Below, one piece after another: positions 10,601-21,489 of a DNA stretch of 64,000 nt. The position numbers and the translations under genes are program-made. The notes beneath the pieces are model-generated. The model had not been told where the DNA came from, did not search any database, and worked only from the letters and a program-made list of their open reading frames with translations. The stretch's first letter is position 1; each line of letters starts with the position of its first letter. The DNA comes from Leptodactylus fallax (Eukaryota > Chordata > Amphibia > Anura > Leptodactylidae): NCBI GenBank assembly GCA_947044405.1, contig CAMRHE010000169.1, positions 2,356,501 through 2,420,500 of the forward strand, given 5' to 3'.

Positions 10601-12419
10601 TAACATCCCACGGGACCTTCTCCTTCTCCTCCGCAGTAATTACGATTTCCAGTGGCGGAAGTCCTCTATCCGCTACCTGGGAGTCCATATATCCACTTCC
10701 TATGCGACCCTCTACTCGGCAAACTACCCGCGGTTGTTTTGTGAGCTAAGAGCCCTATTGGACAAATGGCAACCCTTGCCTATCTCCCTTTTGGGGAGAA
10801 TTGCTGCGGTCAAGATGACTCTCCTCCCGAAGCTACTGTATTTTTTCGAGACGCTCCCAGTCGCGATACCTCGGGGAGAATTATGGAACCTACAGAAAGC
10901 TATCTTCCAGTTTATCTGGAAAGCAAAACGACACCGAATACCTAGATCTGTTATGCTGGCGGATAGGGGGTCTGGGGGTATGGCTGTCCCACATCTGTTA
11001 CATTATTACTGGGCGGCCCACTTACGCCATATCCCATTCTGGGCGGCTATGCCAGCATACACCAGATGGGTGCAGATAGAGAAGCTATGGCTGGCACCCA
11101 TGCATCCTAACGCGCTTCTGTGGGTCAGCCCCCCCCCCACCCCCCCTGCCTCGTACCTGTTGGGCCCCATTCGGTTTACTAGAGCTATCTGGTCTACCTG
11201 TTGTGCTAGATTCTCCCTGATGTCCCCGCGCTCATCTATGGTCTCCATACTATACAACCCCCTTCTCCCAGAGAGCCTGACTTCTGCCATGACTAAAGTG
11301 TGGTCTGAAGCTGGCCTTTACCGGATTGCTGATATGGTTGACCCTGGAACCTTGGAACTCAGGTCCTTTGCTTATCTTACAGCTAATCAAAACCTGCCAA
11401 GTACTGAATGGTTCCATTACTTGCAGGTGGTTCACTTTGTCCGCTCCCTCCATGGGTCTCTTAAGGTGTCACTCCCCACCGCTTTTGAAAAGATTTGCCG
11501 TGCAGGCACGTCCACTAGGGGCTTTATATCCTCTATTTACCAACTTCTTAACTCACAAACTACAGGCTCTCCTGTTAATCATCGCTATATGCTTAAATGG
11601 GAGGAGGCGGTGGGTAAACCCATCTCCCAGGAACAGTGGCGGATTGTATGGTCTCGGGCCCAGAAATCATCTCAGTGCATTACGTTTAGGGAAACGCAGT
11701 ATAAGCTGTTGATGCATTGGTATCATACTCCGGCTCTCCTTCATACTTTAAACCCATTAGTTCCCCCATGGTGCTGGCGCTGTGGAGCTGCGGTGGGTAC
11801 CCTGCACCATATCTTTTGGACGTGCCCTCTCATCCTCGGTTTTTGGAGGGAGGTCAGGACTCTGACGACTGCTCTCTTTTTGCAAGAGGTTCCTCTTGAC
11901 CCTCTTCTTTATCTCCTGAACCTTCCCCCCAGACACCTGAGCAATAAGTCATCCAGGCTTTTCTTGCATCTTTGTACTGCAGCTAAAACTCTCATAGCTA
12001 GAAACTGGAAGAAGGTGAGTCCCCCATCTAGTCTTGAGCTTGTGGCTAGAATGAAGGATGTGAGGAGTCTTGAATACCTGACTGCTGGCCTACATAATTC
12101 ACGGGAAGCCTTTGGGGCTATTTGGGCACCCTGGGACATGTATTGTACATTACAGGGTCTCTGATCTCTAGTCCTCTCCTTCCCTCCCCCCCCCCCCCTT
12201 CCCTTTGGTCCTACCCTTGTCTTCTTAACCCCTCCATTCCCCCCTCCCTTGTTCACTGCTTAATTTAAATGCATATTGCTTAAGGGGGAGGAGGCAGATA
12301 GCCTCTATTTACCTCAATGCTTCCTGTTTGTTTGATTATTATTGTTTTTTTGTTTTTTCTTTATTCCTTGTTAATGAAAAATTTTTCAATAAAATTACAG
12401 TTATATAAAAAAAAAAAAA
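7668..12419 (+). mobile_element. Tx1/L1-like non-LTR retrotransposon, 5'-truncated
   Basis: A GC-rich leader (about 7668-8350) precedes ORF2 (8354-12164), then a short 3' UTR, an AATAAA signal at 12388-12393 and a 13-A tail at 12407-12419. No ORF1 is visible upstream, so the copy is 5'-truncated or begins in the inter-ORF spacer; the left boundary is approximate. The 7450-7667 stretch before it holds no recognisable feature. Target-site duplications cannot be judged because the 3' flank is a low-complexity run. Confidence 0.85.
8354..12164 (+). pseudogene. LINE ORF2: AP endonuclease and reverse transcriptase, one frameshift
   Basis: The protein nicks target DNA and reverse-transcribes the element RNA at the nick. 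The endonuclease fills roughly residues 1-240: TINVKGL, LQETHF, GGDFNMVF, RIDYFF and SDHAPV carry the Asn, Glu, Asp/Asn, Asp and Asp/His active-site positions. The reverse transcriptase follows (YRPIALLNTDLK, SLDAEKAFDRINW, GTRQGCPLSP, FADDVLLT, YLGVHIS); the FADD box is the catalytic core. A C-terminal CWRCGAAVGTLHHIFWTC motif is the zinc-knuckle-like element of L1/Tx1 proteins. The ATG at 8354 gives MVRCVTINVKG. The frame changes once, inside nine Cs at 9617-9625; nothing else breaks about 1,270 codons. The lesion could be a homopolymer error rather than a real mutation. Confidence 0.9.
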
Positions 12420-12440
12420 GGGGGGCAACCCCCCCACAGG

Positions 12441-12475
<35 letters not shown>

Positions 12476-12710
12476 TTTTCTCCAATGTTTTTTTTTTTTT
12501 CTTCTCCTTCCCCGTTTTTTTTTAAATAAAAAAAAATTTTTTATAAAAAAAAAAAATTTTTTTCAAAAATAAAACCCCTCGTGTTGGGGTGTGAAAAAAA
12601 AAAAATGTGTTTTGTTTGGGTGTTTTAAAAAAAAAAAATTATTTTTTTTTTTGTGTGGGGGGGGGGGAGAGTTTTCTTTATTTTTTTTTCTTTTTTTTTG
12701 TTTGAGATGT
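12420..12710. repeat. Low-complexity homopolymer junction
   Basis: Runs of 8-30 A, T, G and C alternate almost without other sequence (for example about 30 As near 12440-12470, T-runs near 12490 and 12510, and a G-run near 12656-12668). It lies between the poly(A) tail of the plus-strand LINE and the start of the minus-strand LINE. It may be a poly(A)/poly(T) tail-to-tail junction corrupted by sequencing or assembly. Frames through it are meaningless. Confidence 0.85.
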
Positions 12711-14525
12711 TGGGAGTGGTAGCCTGACTAAGTAGGATCTTATCCATTTTATTTAGGCTCACCTTGGAATGAGGAGTCAGCAACTTTGCCATTATTCTAT
12801 CCTGAATTTGCACATACTGTATAACCTGATTTCTCTGCAAGTAATATCTATCGCGCACAATTCATCTATTGTCAGTACATATATGTCTAGCAATACACGC
12901 CAGGTTATAAATACGAATTTTTGGCATATTTAGGCCACCCACCTCTTTCGCCACCATTAATTTATGGAGATGAATACCTTTGCCTTTACACAGAAAGGAG
13001 GCCACCTCCTTACATCAGAGTTTTTTAAGAGTAGGGGAATTGTCTGTAATGGATAAAGGAGTTTAGGGAAGCTCATCATCTTATACACATGATGTCTTCC
13101 TTGCAAGGAAAAGGGCAGTCCCTGCCAACGACGCAACTCTTGAGCTATTTTTTGGAAAAGGGGCAGATAGTTAAGCCTATAGAGTGATTCCTGCGTTTTG
13201 CCAATTTTAATGCCTGGATATTTGATATACTATCGAACTATCAGGAAGCCATGTAGATTTCCCCCTGGGGTCCCCTTGACGCGATATCCCTGAGAAATAA
13301 TAACTCGCACTCAAGGTGCCAGGTCCCACAGGGATTCCCTGAAACATATCGCCTTGCTCCAGGAGGCAAGACAAGGTCTCCACAGCTAGATTAAACAATA
13401 GCGGCAAGAGGGGGACAGCCCTGCCTCATCCCCCTACATAGTAGGAAGGGCCTCGACAAGTGTCCTGAAACATGAATGCACGCCACAGGATTTCGATATA
13501 ATGTGTCTATAAACGTTCGAAAGTGACCCTTGAATCCCATGCCATCCAAGACCCGCCCCAGCCACCCCCACACCACCCTATCAAAGGCTTTTTCAGCGTT
13601 GAGAGTGATCAGGGCCGGCGATACACCCAAGAGCTCTCTCATCTCATCCAGGGCCAATAGCATTCTCCGTAGGTTGGTCACTGCCACTCTCTCCCTGGTT
13701 ATCCAGCACCTGGACAGGCAAATGGGCTGCTAACCCATTGGCCATTATTTTGGAAAAAAAAATTTAGATCCTGGTTAATAAGAGATATGGGTCTAAAGGA
13801 ATATGGGTCCTCCGAATCCTGACCCTCCTTCGAGAACAACTTGATTACAGGAGAATCTCCTCTTCTGCTAGAACCTTATTAAAGAGACTTGTCAGGGTCG
13901 GCGTGATGTATATTTCCATTGTCTTATAGAATTCACCCACGTACCAATCAGGGTCCGTCGCATTCCCCACTGGGAGCTACTTTATAATGAACTGAACTTC
14001 CTCAGCTGTTATTGAGGTATTTAGGGAGTTGCGTAGAACTGAGAGTGGGGGGTCCCACGGGTCTCCTTTGCCTCCCTGGCATCTCCTATCCTTCAAAGTC
14101 GAGGCCACATTATTGAAATCTCCTCCCAAAATTTTATGGGTAAGATTTTGTCACTCATAAAATAGTCGCTGGTTAGTATTTGGTGCATAAGCATTATACA
14201 CATTTAGGATCCCACTGGAGCCGGAGATAATAAGGTGATCAAAGCTGCCTCCCTCGTCTCTCTCTTCCGCGATCACCAAGTGCAGTACACCGCGGTTAAC
14301 CAGTGTCAACACCCCTGTCATCTAGAATCAGAAGAAGAACCATAGACCCCACCCTCATCTTGTGCATCCTAGATAAATCTGACTACTCCATGTGTGTATC
14401 CTGTAGCATTGCAATGTCCAGACATAAAAACTTGAGGTGACGTTAAGATCATAAAATTGCGATCTTGCCAAGGTCAGTGCAACACAGTGTTCTCTAATAG
14501 GGACTATCAATTGGGCATCTAGTTG
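12711..14525 (-). pseudogene. L1/Tx1-type LINE ORF2 relic
   Basis: Read on the minus strand from about 14450, the stretch shows endonuclease signatures (LDIAMLQDTHME; then NVYNAYAPNTNQRLFYE near 14200). Reverse-transcriptase signatures follow at 13687-13391 (LNAEKAFDRVVW, GMRQGCPPL) and, after a frameshift, 13407-13207 (PLLFNLAVETL). The FADD box and C-terminal zinc motif are not recognisable, and the copy stops at the low-complexity junction, so its 3' end is missing. That is unusual for a LINE, since 5' truncation is the norm. There are many stops and frameshifts. Probably the same element as the ORF1 piece at 15690-16093. Confidence 0.75.
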
Positions 14526-14538
14526 GAAGCTGCAAACG

Positions 14539-14593
14539 CCGGATGGCGTCTAAAGAATTTTTTTTTTTTTTTAATTCTTTAGACGCCATCCGG
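14539..14593. repeat. Perfect 21-bp hairpin around a T-run
   Basis: Arms 14539-14559 and 14573-14593 (CCGGATGGCGTCTAAAGAAT and its complement) are exact inverted copies separated by 13 Ts. It lies at the border between the LINE relic and the hammerhead-bearing repeat. Origin unknown. Confidence 0.85.
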
Positions 14594-14599
14594 TTCAAA

Positions 14600-15660
14600 C
14601 ATTCACTTCATCCTTTTATCTAGTCCATTCTCAATCTATTTATCTATATACATAATTATGATTTTATACTCCCATATTTCTACTTATTTTTGGACTATTT
14701 TGCAAATCACCACTCTCATTTCTAATACAATAACTTAACCCCTCCCCTTTAAGGCAGGACCTGTCAGCCATACCCTTATATACCCCCAACCCAGTGGCCA
14801 TCACACACACTTCGGCTTGTTCCACCCATAAGCTTTAAGGCTGGTAAGTACTAACCACCACTCACTCTCATTCCACTCTCCATTTCACAACCTCATATGC
14901 AACCTATATAGATCTATCCAAAGTAACGTCCCTTTTTTTTTTCTTTTTATATACATCTCCCATATATTTATATATGTTATCTTTAAATTTAATTACCTTT
15001 TACTCTTTTATGTATTGTTTGAAGTAGACATATTCCTCTGACACTCCCTCTACGTTTTAGCAAGTCCATTATTTATTTTATCTATTTATTTATTTATGAG
15101 TATAACTTGTCCTTAAATATTTGTTTGTTTTTATTCAGTCCATAGTACACTTGATAAAGAGGACTCATTCCTCGAAACGCTTTGTGTAATTGAAGTTCAA
15201 TAAAAAGCATTCTTAGTGAAGCGCGGTCTCCATACCTCCCTTTTTTTGGATACTTTCCTACCATTTTTTCACCTGATATGCCACCTGGATCCAGGAGATC
15301 CTGACGCCCAGAGGTTCCGCAGCTCGCACATACCGTGACATAAATTGGACAAGTCCACTGTACTATTCGTGATCCCACGAAAAACCATATAAGGTGAGAG
15401 TACATCGATACTGGTGTCACTGTTCACTAGAGTGTTACCGTATGAAATGACCGATTGAGGGGGTATTGGTTCACACCAGACCCTGTCGGTGGTACATTCG
15501 CATACTGTAAACACACTCTCTGTGCCCACCAACCTACTCTCAACCTTTACTAGTGGACACGTTCTGGTCACCCTGCACAAACTAGTTTTATAACACAATT
15601 TATACTGTGTAATTTATTAATATTATATGATAATTTTTATTTAAAGAAAACAGTAACACC
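14600..15660 (+). repeat. Hammerhead-bearing repeat (Penelope pseudo-LTR-like)
   Basis: An A/T-rich body with possible promoter-like TATATA stretches leads to a degenerate hammerhead (15140-15190), then 'ttcaataaaaagcattcttagtgaagcgc' and about 430 bp of unclassified sequence. The 'tcttagtgaagcg' stretch after the ribozyme recurs after the hammerhead-like sites at 21376-21425 and 56500-56550. It separates two minus-strand LINE pieces (ORF2 and ORF1), which suggests insertion into that LINE. Exact ends are not determined, and no protein is encoded. Confidence 0.45.
15140..15190 (+). ncRNA. Degenerate hammerhead ribozyme motif
   Basis: TTGATAA (15151-15157) stands where CUGANGA is expected, with changes at C3 and G8. 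It is followed by an extra A, stem II GAGGA/TCCTC (15159-15163 with 15169-15173) and GAAA (15174-15177). A possible stem III pairs ACGC with GTGT around TTT. The two changed core bases predict loss of cleavage. Confidence 0.5.
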
Positions 15661-15689
15661 CTATGTGCCGCTCTGCGTTGTTGTTTTTC

Positions 15690-16093
15690 TCGTTTTTTTC
15701 ATTTCACTTTGGGAGACCGGGCCCCGTGGGGGAGGTCTCAGGGGGCTGATTCTGTGCGCTCTTTCCAACCTCTTGGTGGCCTGTAGAAGGTCAGTTTTAC
15801 AGACTTTCTCGAGGTCTTTGGGTTAGACAGACTCCAGTAGCCCCACCATACAGGTTGTTCCTGCATGACCTGTTTTCGAGGTCCTCGGGTTTTTCTGAGA
15901 GTGCTCTGGTGTGCTTCTGTAGTTCTAGTTTGTCTGTACCTGAAATATCGTCCTCCAGGTTAGATATTCTCTTATCCAGTCTCTGGCCCTGATGGGACAG
16001 ACCCTCCTCCATCTGGAAAAGGGAGTCATGTACTGTAGTAGCCAGAGAAGCCATCAGATCTGGAGCCAAGTGTTTGGCTACCTCTATAGCCAA
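15690..16093 (-). pseudogene. L1/Tx1-type LINE ORF1 fragment
   Basis: A coiled-coil-like segment (heptad-rich, including LDKRISNLEDDISG) leads into PEDLENRSCRNNLY, the conserved motif preceding the RNA-binding region of L1-type ORF1 proteins. In another frame near 15740-15790 lies ERAHRISPLRPPPRG, the conserved Arg-Ala-His-Arg motif that follows. ORF1p coats the element RNA in the ribonucleoprotein. The frame is broken and truncated at both ends. Orientation and position fit the 5' half of the LINE whose ORF2 relic is at 12711-14525. Confidence 0.65.
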
Positions 16094-16535
16094 TCAGGCA
16101 TAGTCCAGGCCTGGAGTGGTTATTCAATGAGCTGAGAGGCCGGGCCATCCTACATCTTTGCAGCTGCAGATGTCAGATGGTGGTGTAGTAAGAGGCGCCA
16201 TATTGGGAGGTTGTGTCAGCTCCACGCGGTCAATTATGCTGGAGGATTTCTTGCTGCTTTGTAATATATAGGGCTCCATACACGGAGTGGTGAGTCCGGA
16301 ATAATTCCCACCTCCTTCCTGGCGAGTTTATAGTAGTAATTGTCTCGGAGGCCAAGCTAATTGATACACTATGGGAGTGGAGCGATCTTCTTCATTGCAA
16401 GTTCACATACGAGCAGTAGAGCTGGAAGTCGCTACTTTTATGTTTTTATAGTTTGGGCATTTTCATTTGCGGAGATGGTTAATAGTCCCAATCACATCTA
16501 CCTTGTGTAGCTACATAACTAATTATTACTAATCT
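16094..16535. other. Probable LINE 5' sequence, unannotated
   Basis: No protein or element end is recognisable. By position it could be the 5' part of the minus-strand LINE (it contains 'ggcgccatattgggagg'), but this is inference only. Confidence 0.35.
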
Positions 16536-16538
16536 GAC

Positions 16539-16666
16539 CTGCCCTAATATTTTAATTTTATCTTAGATCAAATGTGTTTATCCCAAACATGCTTAAAGTG
16601 AATTTAAACATGTCTGGGATAAACACATGTCTACCCTAGGATAAAATGAAAATAATATAAGGGCAG
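16539..16666. repeat. Small palindromic MITE-like hairpin
   Basis: The left arm begins CTGCCCTAATATTTTAATTT and contains TGTGTTTATCCCA. The right arm is its approximate reverse complement, ending in GGGCAG. Total about 128 bp. No clear target duplication. Confidence 0.75.
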
Positions 16667-17230
16667 AGTATATCTTCTATATTTCTATGGCTAGAGAGAG
16701 AGAGCGGGGAAGCAAGAAGATTTTTTTTTCTCAGGATCTATGGCAGGATTTTCCAGTATTTCTTTCATTACAATTTCATAACAATACAAAGTCAGAAATT
16801 ACCTGGAAAATTTACAAAGGAAGGAATGAAAGACCATGTCTTGAGATTTCAATTGTACAGTCATGGCCAAAAGTTTTGAGAATGATACAAATATTAATTT
16901 TTACAAAGTCTACTGCTTCAGTTTTTCTAATGGCAATTTGCATATACTCCAGAATGTTATAAAGAGTGATCAGCTTAACAGCAATTACTTGCAAAGTCAA
17001 TATTTGCCTAGAAAATGAACTTTATCCCCCAAAACATATTTCAACATCATTGCAGCCCTGCCTTAAAAGGACCACCTAACATCGTTTCAGTGATTGCTCC
17101 ATTAACACAGGTGTGGGTATTGATGAGGACAGGGCTGGAGATCAATCTGTCATGATTAAGTAAGAATGACACCACTGGACACTTTAAAAGGAGGCTGGTG
17201 CTTGCCATCATTGTTTCTCTTCTGTTAACC

Positions 17231-19353
17231 ATGGTTATCTCTAAAGAAACATGTGCAGTCATCATTGCACTGCACAAAAATGGCCTAACTGGGAAGAGTA
17301 TTGCAGCTAGAAAGATTGCACTTCAGTCAACAATCTATCGCATCATCAAGAACTTCAAGGAGAGAGGTTCCATTGGTGCCAAAAAGGCTCCAGGGCGCCC
17401 AAGAAAGACCAGCAAGCGGCAGGACCGTCTCTTAAAAGTGTTTCAGCTGCGGGATCGGGCTACCAGCAGTGCAGAGCTTGCTGAGGAATGGCAGCAGGCA
17501 GGTGTGAGTGCATCTGCACGCACTGTGAGGCGGAAACTCTTGGAGCAAGGCCTGGTCTCAAGGAGGGCAGCAAAGAAGCCACTTCTCTCCAGAAAAAACA
17601 TCAGGGACAGACTGATATTCTGCAAAAGGTACAGGGAGTGGACTGCTGAGGACTGGGGTAAAGTCATTTTCTCTGATGAATCCCCTTTTCGATTGTTTGG
17701 AACATCTGAAAAACAGCTTATTCGGAGAAGAAGAGGTGAGCGCTACCACCAGTCTTGTCTCATGCCAACTGTAAAGCATCCTGAAACCATTCATGTGTGG
17801 GGTTGCTCTCTCACAGTCTTGCCTAAAAACACAGCCATGAATAAAGAATGGTACCAGAATGTCCTCCAAGTGCAACTTCTCCCAACCGTCCAAGAGCAGT
17901 TTGGCGCTCAACAATGCCTTTTCCAGCATGATGGAGCACCTTGCCATAAAGCAAAGGTGATAACTAAATGGCTCAGGGAACAAAACATAGAGATTTTGGG
18001 TCCATGGCCTGGAAACTCCCCAGATCTTAATCCCATTGAGAACTTGTGGTCAATCATCAAGAGACGGGTGGACAAACAAAAACCAACAAATTCAGACAAA
18101 ATTAAAGCATTGATTCTGCAAGAATGGACTGCTATCTGCGGTGACCAGATGGAAGGTAACGCTGCAGTTGGGATTGCGGGGTGCAAACAGCGCAGACTTG
18201 TCACGGTCTCTGGGCACGAGGGCGCAGCGCTGGTGCTGTCCCACGTTACCACCACTGGTACCGGTGATGAGGGGGCTGCACAAATGTTGGTGGTGATTGT
18301 TCCCCCGGGGCGCTTCCCCTATACTGTGCCGACTGGTGGTGTTTGGGGCGCCCTGATGTTGTCGGTGCAGAGTCAGACACAGAAACGGTTGTAAAGTTGA
18401 ACTTTTACTTCCATGGGTGTGGAGGCACAAATGCTTAAACAGTTTCTTCAATACAAACCAACGGGGTACGCCTGGTGACACAGCAAAGTCCTGGGGTGCA
18501 GGGTAGACTTGATGAAAGGTGTTCCTAGCCCCTTATACTTCAGTGTTACAGCCCTGAGGTGCGTCTGGGCTCCTATTTGGCTCATAGGAGGATGCCCACC
18601 ATGATACTAGCACATAATATTCCCCACTCACGTTATGTGGTCCTGATAGCTCAGAGTTTCGGGGTGCAATAGTCAGGGTGGCAGGATGTTCCACAGGTCT
18701 GGCCTTGGCCCCTGGATCCTGTGATACTTGCTATGGAGCACGTGTTCCAGAATGTTCTCTCCACAGTCTCATGCTGACAAGATAATGATGCTTGACTTCC
18801 TTCAGGGTGATGGCTAGGCAGACAGGGGACAGGATCTTTCCTGAATAGCTGGAGTATGTCAGCTCTCCAACCTTCCTGGGCCTGTCTAGGACTTGAGATT
18901 CCTGCACTAAACTCACTGCTTTCTTCACAGGACATCACACTTCTCTCCTCACCTCCTCCTCCTAACACTCCACACTTCTAACTCCTCACAGGCAGGACCT
19001 TCCTGCAGGGGTGTTACCATGGGGACCCAGTGATCAGCTGACTCCTCCCCTTTTCCCAGGTGATGTCCTCCCATTGGACATTTGGTTACTATTCAATCCT
19101 ATGGGAGGTGTAATGCATGTGTGAGGCTCACTAGGTGGCGCTGTGTTGTGTGAGACTCAGGACCCCCTGCTATGTCACACAGGCTATGAAGCAACAGGAA
19201 ATAATACAATGCACAGAGATCCCCCTCAGCCCAGCCATAGCCAGCTCTGGGATGCCACATATCAGTCAGGATTTGGTCCAGAAGTTGATTGAGAGCATGC
19301 CAGGGAGAATTGCAGAGGTCCTGAAGAAGAAGGGTCAACACTGCAAATATTGA
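17231..19353 (+). pseudogene. Tc1 transposase interrupted by an LTR
   Basis: This is a DDE transposase of the Tc1 family. The ATG at 17231 sits in ACCATGG context and starts MVISKETCAV. The N-terminal helix-turn-helix pair and a GRPRKTS linker precede the core: FSDESPF (Asp), QHDGAPCHKA (Asp) and NPIENLW (Glu). The frame is open to 18136, is broken by the LTR, and resumes at 19264 with the terminal residues ending KKKGQHCKY. LTR plus one duplication is 1,127 bases, and the two halves are in register across it. One further defect: between WGC and SLTVL about seven residues present in the other Tc1 transposases of this window are missing, in frame. Dead because of the LTR. Confidence 0.92.
18137..19259. 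mobile_element. Solo LTR, 1,123 bp
   Basis: It starts TGCGGTGACC and ends ATGCCACA (TG...CA ends, TGYGG inverted), with an exact 4-bp duplication TATC at 18133-18136 and 19260-19263. There is no internal coding region. This is what recombination between two LTRs leaves. The family (Gypsy or retrovirus-like) cannot be told from the LTR alone; a 4-bp duplication fits either. The strand of transcription is not determined. Confidence 0.85.
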
Positions 19354-19532
19354 CTTGCTGCATTAACTCATTCTAACTGTCAATATAAGCTTCTGTTACT
19401 CATAATATGAATGCAATTATATTTCTGTATGTGATAAAAACATCTGACAAACACACATAAAAGCCAGAGGGCAGCAGATCATGTGAAAATATAATATTTG
19501 TGTCATTCTCAAAACTTTTGGCCATGACTGTA

Positions 19533-20000
19533 TTTACAGTAGATGACATAAATGCTCTGATCGTCTGTTGTGCTTTACAGTACCTGTGGCCTTTTGAAGA
19601 GACCGCTATACACATTCCAGAACTATACAAGTCACCAAAGCAGCATTCCTTCTGAGGTATTCTCACAGCACTGGATTTATCCTCTGCTTTAATTATCAGA
19701 TTCCAAGAAATATTGTGCTGCATGTAGCCATAAATCAAGAGTGCCACATAGTGGCATTTCTATACCAAGCATGCCTATAATGAACAGTGCATAATAGGTA
19801 TTTTCTGGAGTGCAAAACATATCCAACATCAATTTGTTTTTATCCCATTCATACAATTAACCATTTTCTCCAAGAGGTTTTCTCTTAGTACCAAAAAAAA
19901 AATATTTGACATTAAACTTAATAGAAGCATACACATCAATCAGGCATAACATTAAGACCTTATATTGTGTAGGTATCTCTCATTGAGTGTTTATATATTA
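19533..20000. other. Unannotated stretch
   Basis: AT-rich sequence with no recognisable element ends. The 115-codon minus frame overlapping 19400-19747 runs into the Tc1 terminus and has no family signal. Confidence 0.5.
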
Positions 20001-20008
20001 TATATATA

Positions 20009-20190
20009 CAGTGGGTACGGAAAGTATTCAGACCCCTTTAAATTTTTCACTCTTTGTTTCATTGCAGCCATTTGCTAAAAGCAAAAAAAGTTCATTTTAT
20101 TTCTCATTAATGTGCACTCAGCTCCACATATTGACAGAAAAAAACAGAAATGTAGATATTTTTGCAAATTTATTAAAAAAGAAAAACTGT
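20009..20190 (+). mobile_element. Tc1 terminal inverted repeat fragment
   Basis: It starts TA-CAGTGGGTACGGAAAGTAT and runs about 180 bp with the usual Tc1 left-end features (AAGTATTCAGACCCC, then an A/T-rich stretch ending in 'tttgcaaatttattaaaaaag'). No transposase or right end follows, so it is a truncated left end of yet another Tc1 family. Confidence 0.75.
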
Positions 20191-20236
20191 ATATACAGTT
20201 ATATATAGATATATATACATACACTGTATATATACA
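20191..20236. repeat. TA-rich simple repeat
   Basis: Alternating TATATA and TATACA units. They continue the TA-rich stretch at 19990-20008 and join the two transposon fragments. Confidence 0.8.
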
Positions 20237-20400
20237 GTGAAACCTCTCCAAAACACCACCTCTTTGTGAAGACCACCTCCTTACCCAGACTACATTTTCA
20301 ATGGTAGATTTTTAGTTTTTTATACTAGCCCTCTTCTTTGAAGAAGCCGTCTCTAGAAGACCACTGTGTCCCTGCTCACGTTATACCACTTACCACATCC
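20237..20400 (+). mobile_element. Possible pogo/Tigger-like element end
   Basis: A TA-flanked left end, CAGTGAAACCTCTCCAAAAC, with 'gaccacctcctta' and 'tttttgaagaagccgtctct' further in, resembles pogo/Tigger-type termini as I know them. No right end or transposase is present. Confidence 0.4.
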
Positions 20401-20519
20401 CCTTTTAGGAAAGTGGTGAGGGTAGCATAAAAAACAAAAAAGTCACAATTTTTTTGTACAAAAACCCAACCTGTGAAAAAAATCGTGACTTTTTCATGCC
20501 TTGTACACTAATTAACCAC

Positions 20520-21110
20520 AGGCTCCTAATACCACAGGCTCCTGGGGAAGCACGATGAAGGAGAGGGACAGAAACAGACTAGAAAAATAGGAAAGAGAAC
20601 CAGCAGCCTAACAGGCTAACCAGCTTCTCACTGACTGTCAAGAGAAGAATGCTGGAGAAATTTAAATCTATTGTTGAACCCGAAGCAACCACGGAACAAT
20701 CTGATAGTGTCTTAGAGCAGCAGCTGCAGTGGCCACCTAATCCAGCTAAGGTAACTCTTAGAAGTTGTGCCGGTAATTTGTACGAACTGCCATCAATCTA
20801 CTGAACATCAAGTCCAGCAGGAAAAACAGGGTGACGTCCAAGAACACCTGGGTGGAGTTCAACATTAGTGTAGGAAGACGAAGAACCCGGTCTGTAAAAT
20901 GATGCGGATCCCTGATCTGTGAACTATTGACCTACTCTATCCATATCCTTACATCTATACACTTCCCCCCAGCCTACCCACCCTACACTACCTACCATAT
21001 TGTAATGGAATGGAATGTCTCATTGTATTGCATTATATTGAACTCAGCTGCTGCCATGGCAAACCAATATTCCCTCAGGGATAAATAAAGTTCTATTCTA
21101 CATAAAACAA
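20520..21110 (+). mobile_element. Possible LINE 3' end
   Basis: The stretch ends 'attccctcagggataaataaagttctattctac', a form typical of CR1/L2/Rex1-type LINE 3' tails (compare the real one at 35920-35970). The preceding 500 bp give no convincing protein. Interpretation uncertain. Confidence 0.35.
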
Positions 21111-21375
21111 TCACATCACTCGATCAACAAGTCAACCATAGTCTAATAATGGAAAACATAACTACCTGAAACTACTGTGTACCTGGGATATATCTGTATA
21201 TTTCCATTTTCCTTGTCAATCTCCCGATGCAGTGAGGTGATGCATTGGTTCAATGCAGGCTTCCACGAGTAGCAGCCCTGACCAGCAGCTTGCTCTTCCT
21301 GAACATGAAAGTAAAGTCCATTGTTAGTTGGTGATATTGCCGCTTCACTATGGATGGTTTGTAAGTATAAACAAC

Positions 21376-21425
21376 TTCCTACACATTTCGGAGGAATAAT
21401 CCTCCTTCCTCGGGAATGAAATTCC
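21376..21425 (-). ncRNA. Degenerate hammerhead ribozyme motif downstream of Penelope ORF
   Basis: On the minus strand the core position holds CCGAGGA (21413-21407; U4 changed or deleted), then an extra A, stem II GGAGGA/TCCTCC and GAAA (21389-21386). A GTGTA follows, where cleavage would be expected, then GGAA, which can pair with the TTCC before the core. One lost core base predicts inactivity. Confidence 0.5.
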
Positions 21426-21489
21426 TTGTCCTTTCTCCTCCTTATATAGACATCCATACAGACTTCACTATGTATGCCTGTATATGCTT

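Larger units (their letters stand above)
16858..19530 (+). mobile_element. Tc1/mariner element 2, split by a solo LTR
   Basis: The termini are inverted: CAGTCATGGCCAAAAGTTTT at 16858 and its complement ending at 19530. TA flanks both ends (16856-16857, 19531-19532). Removing the LTR and one target copy leaves about 1.55 kb, the normal Tc1 size. It encodes one transposase. Confidence 0.93.
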
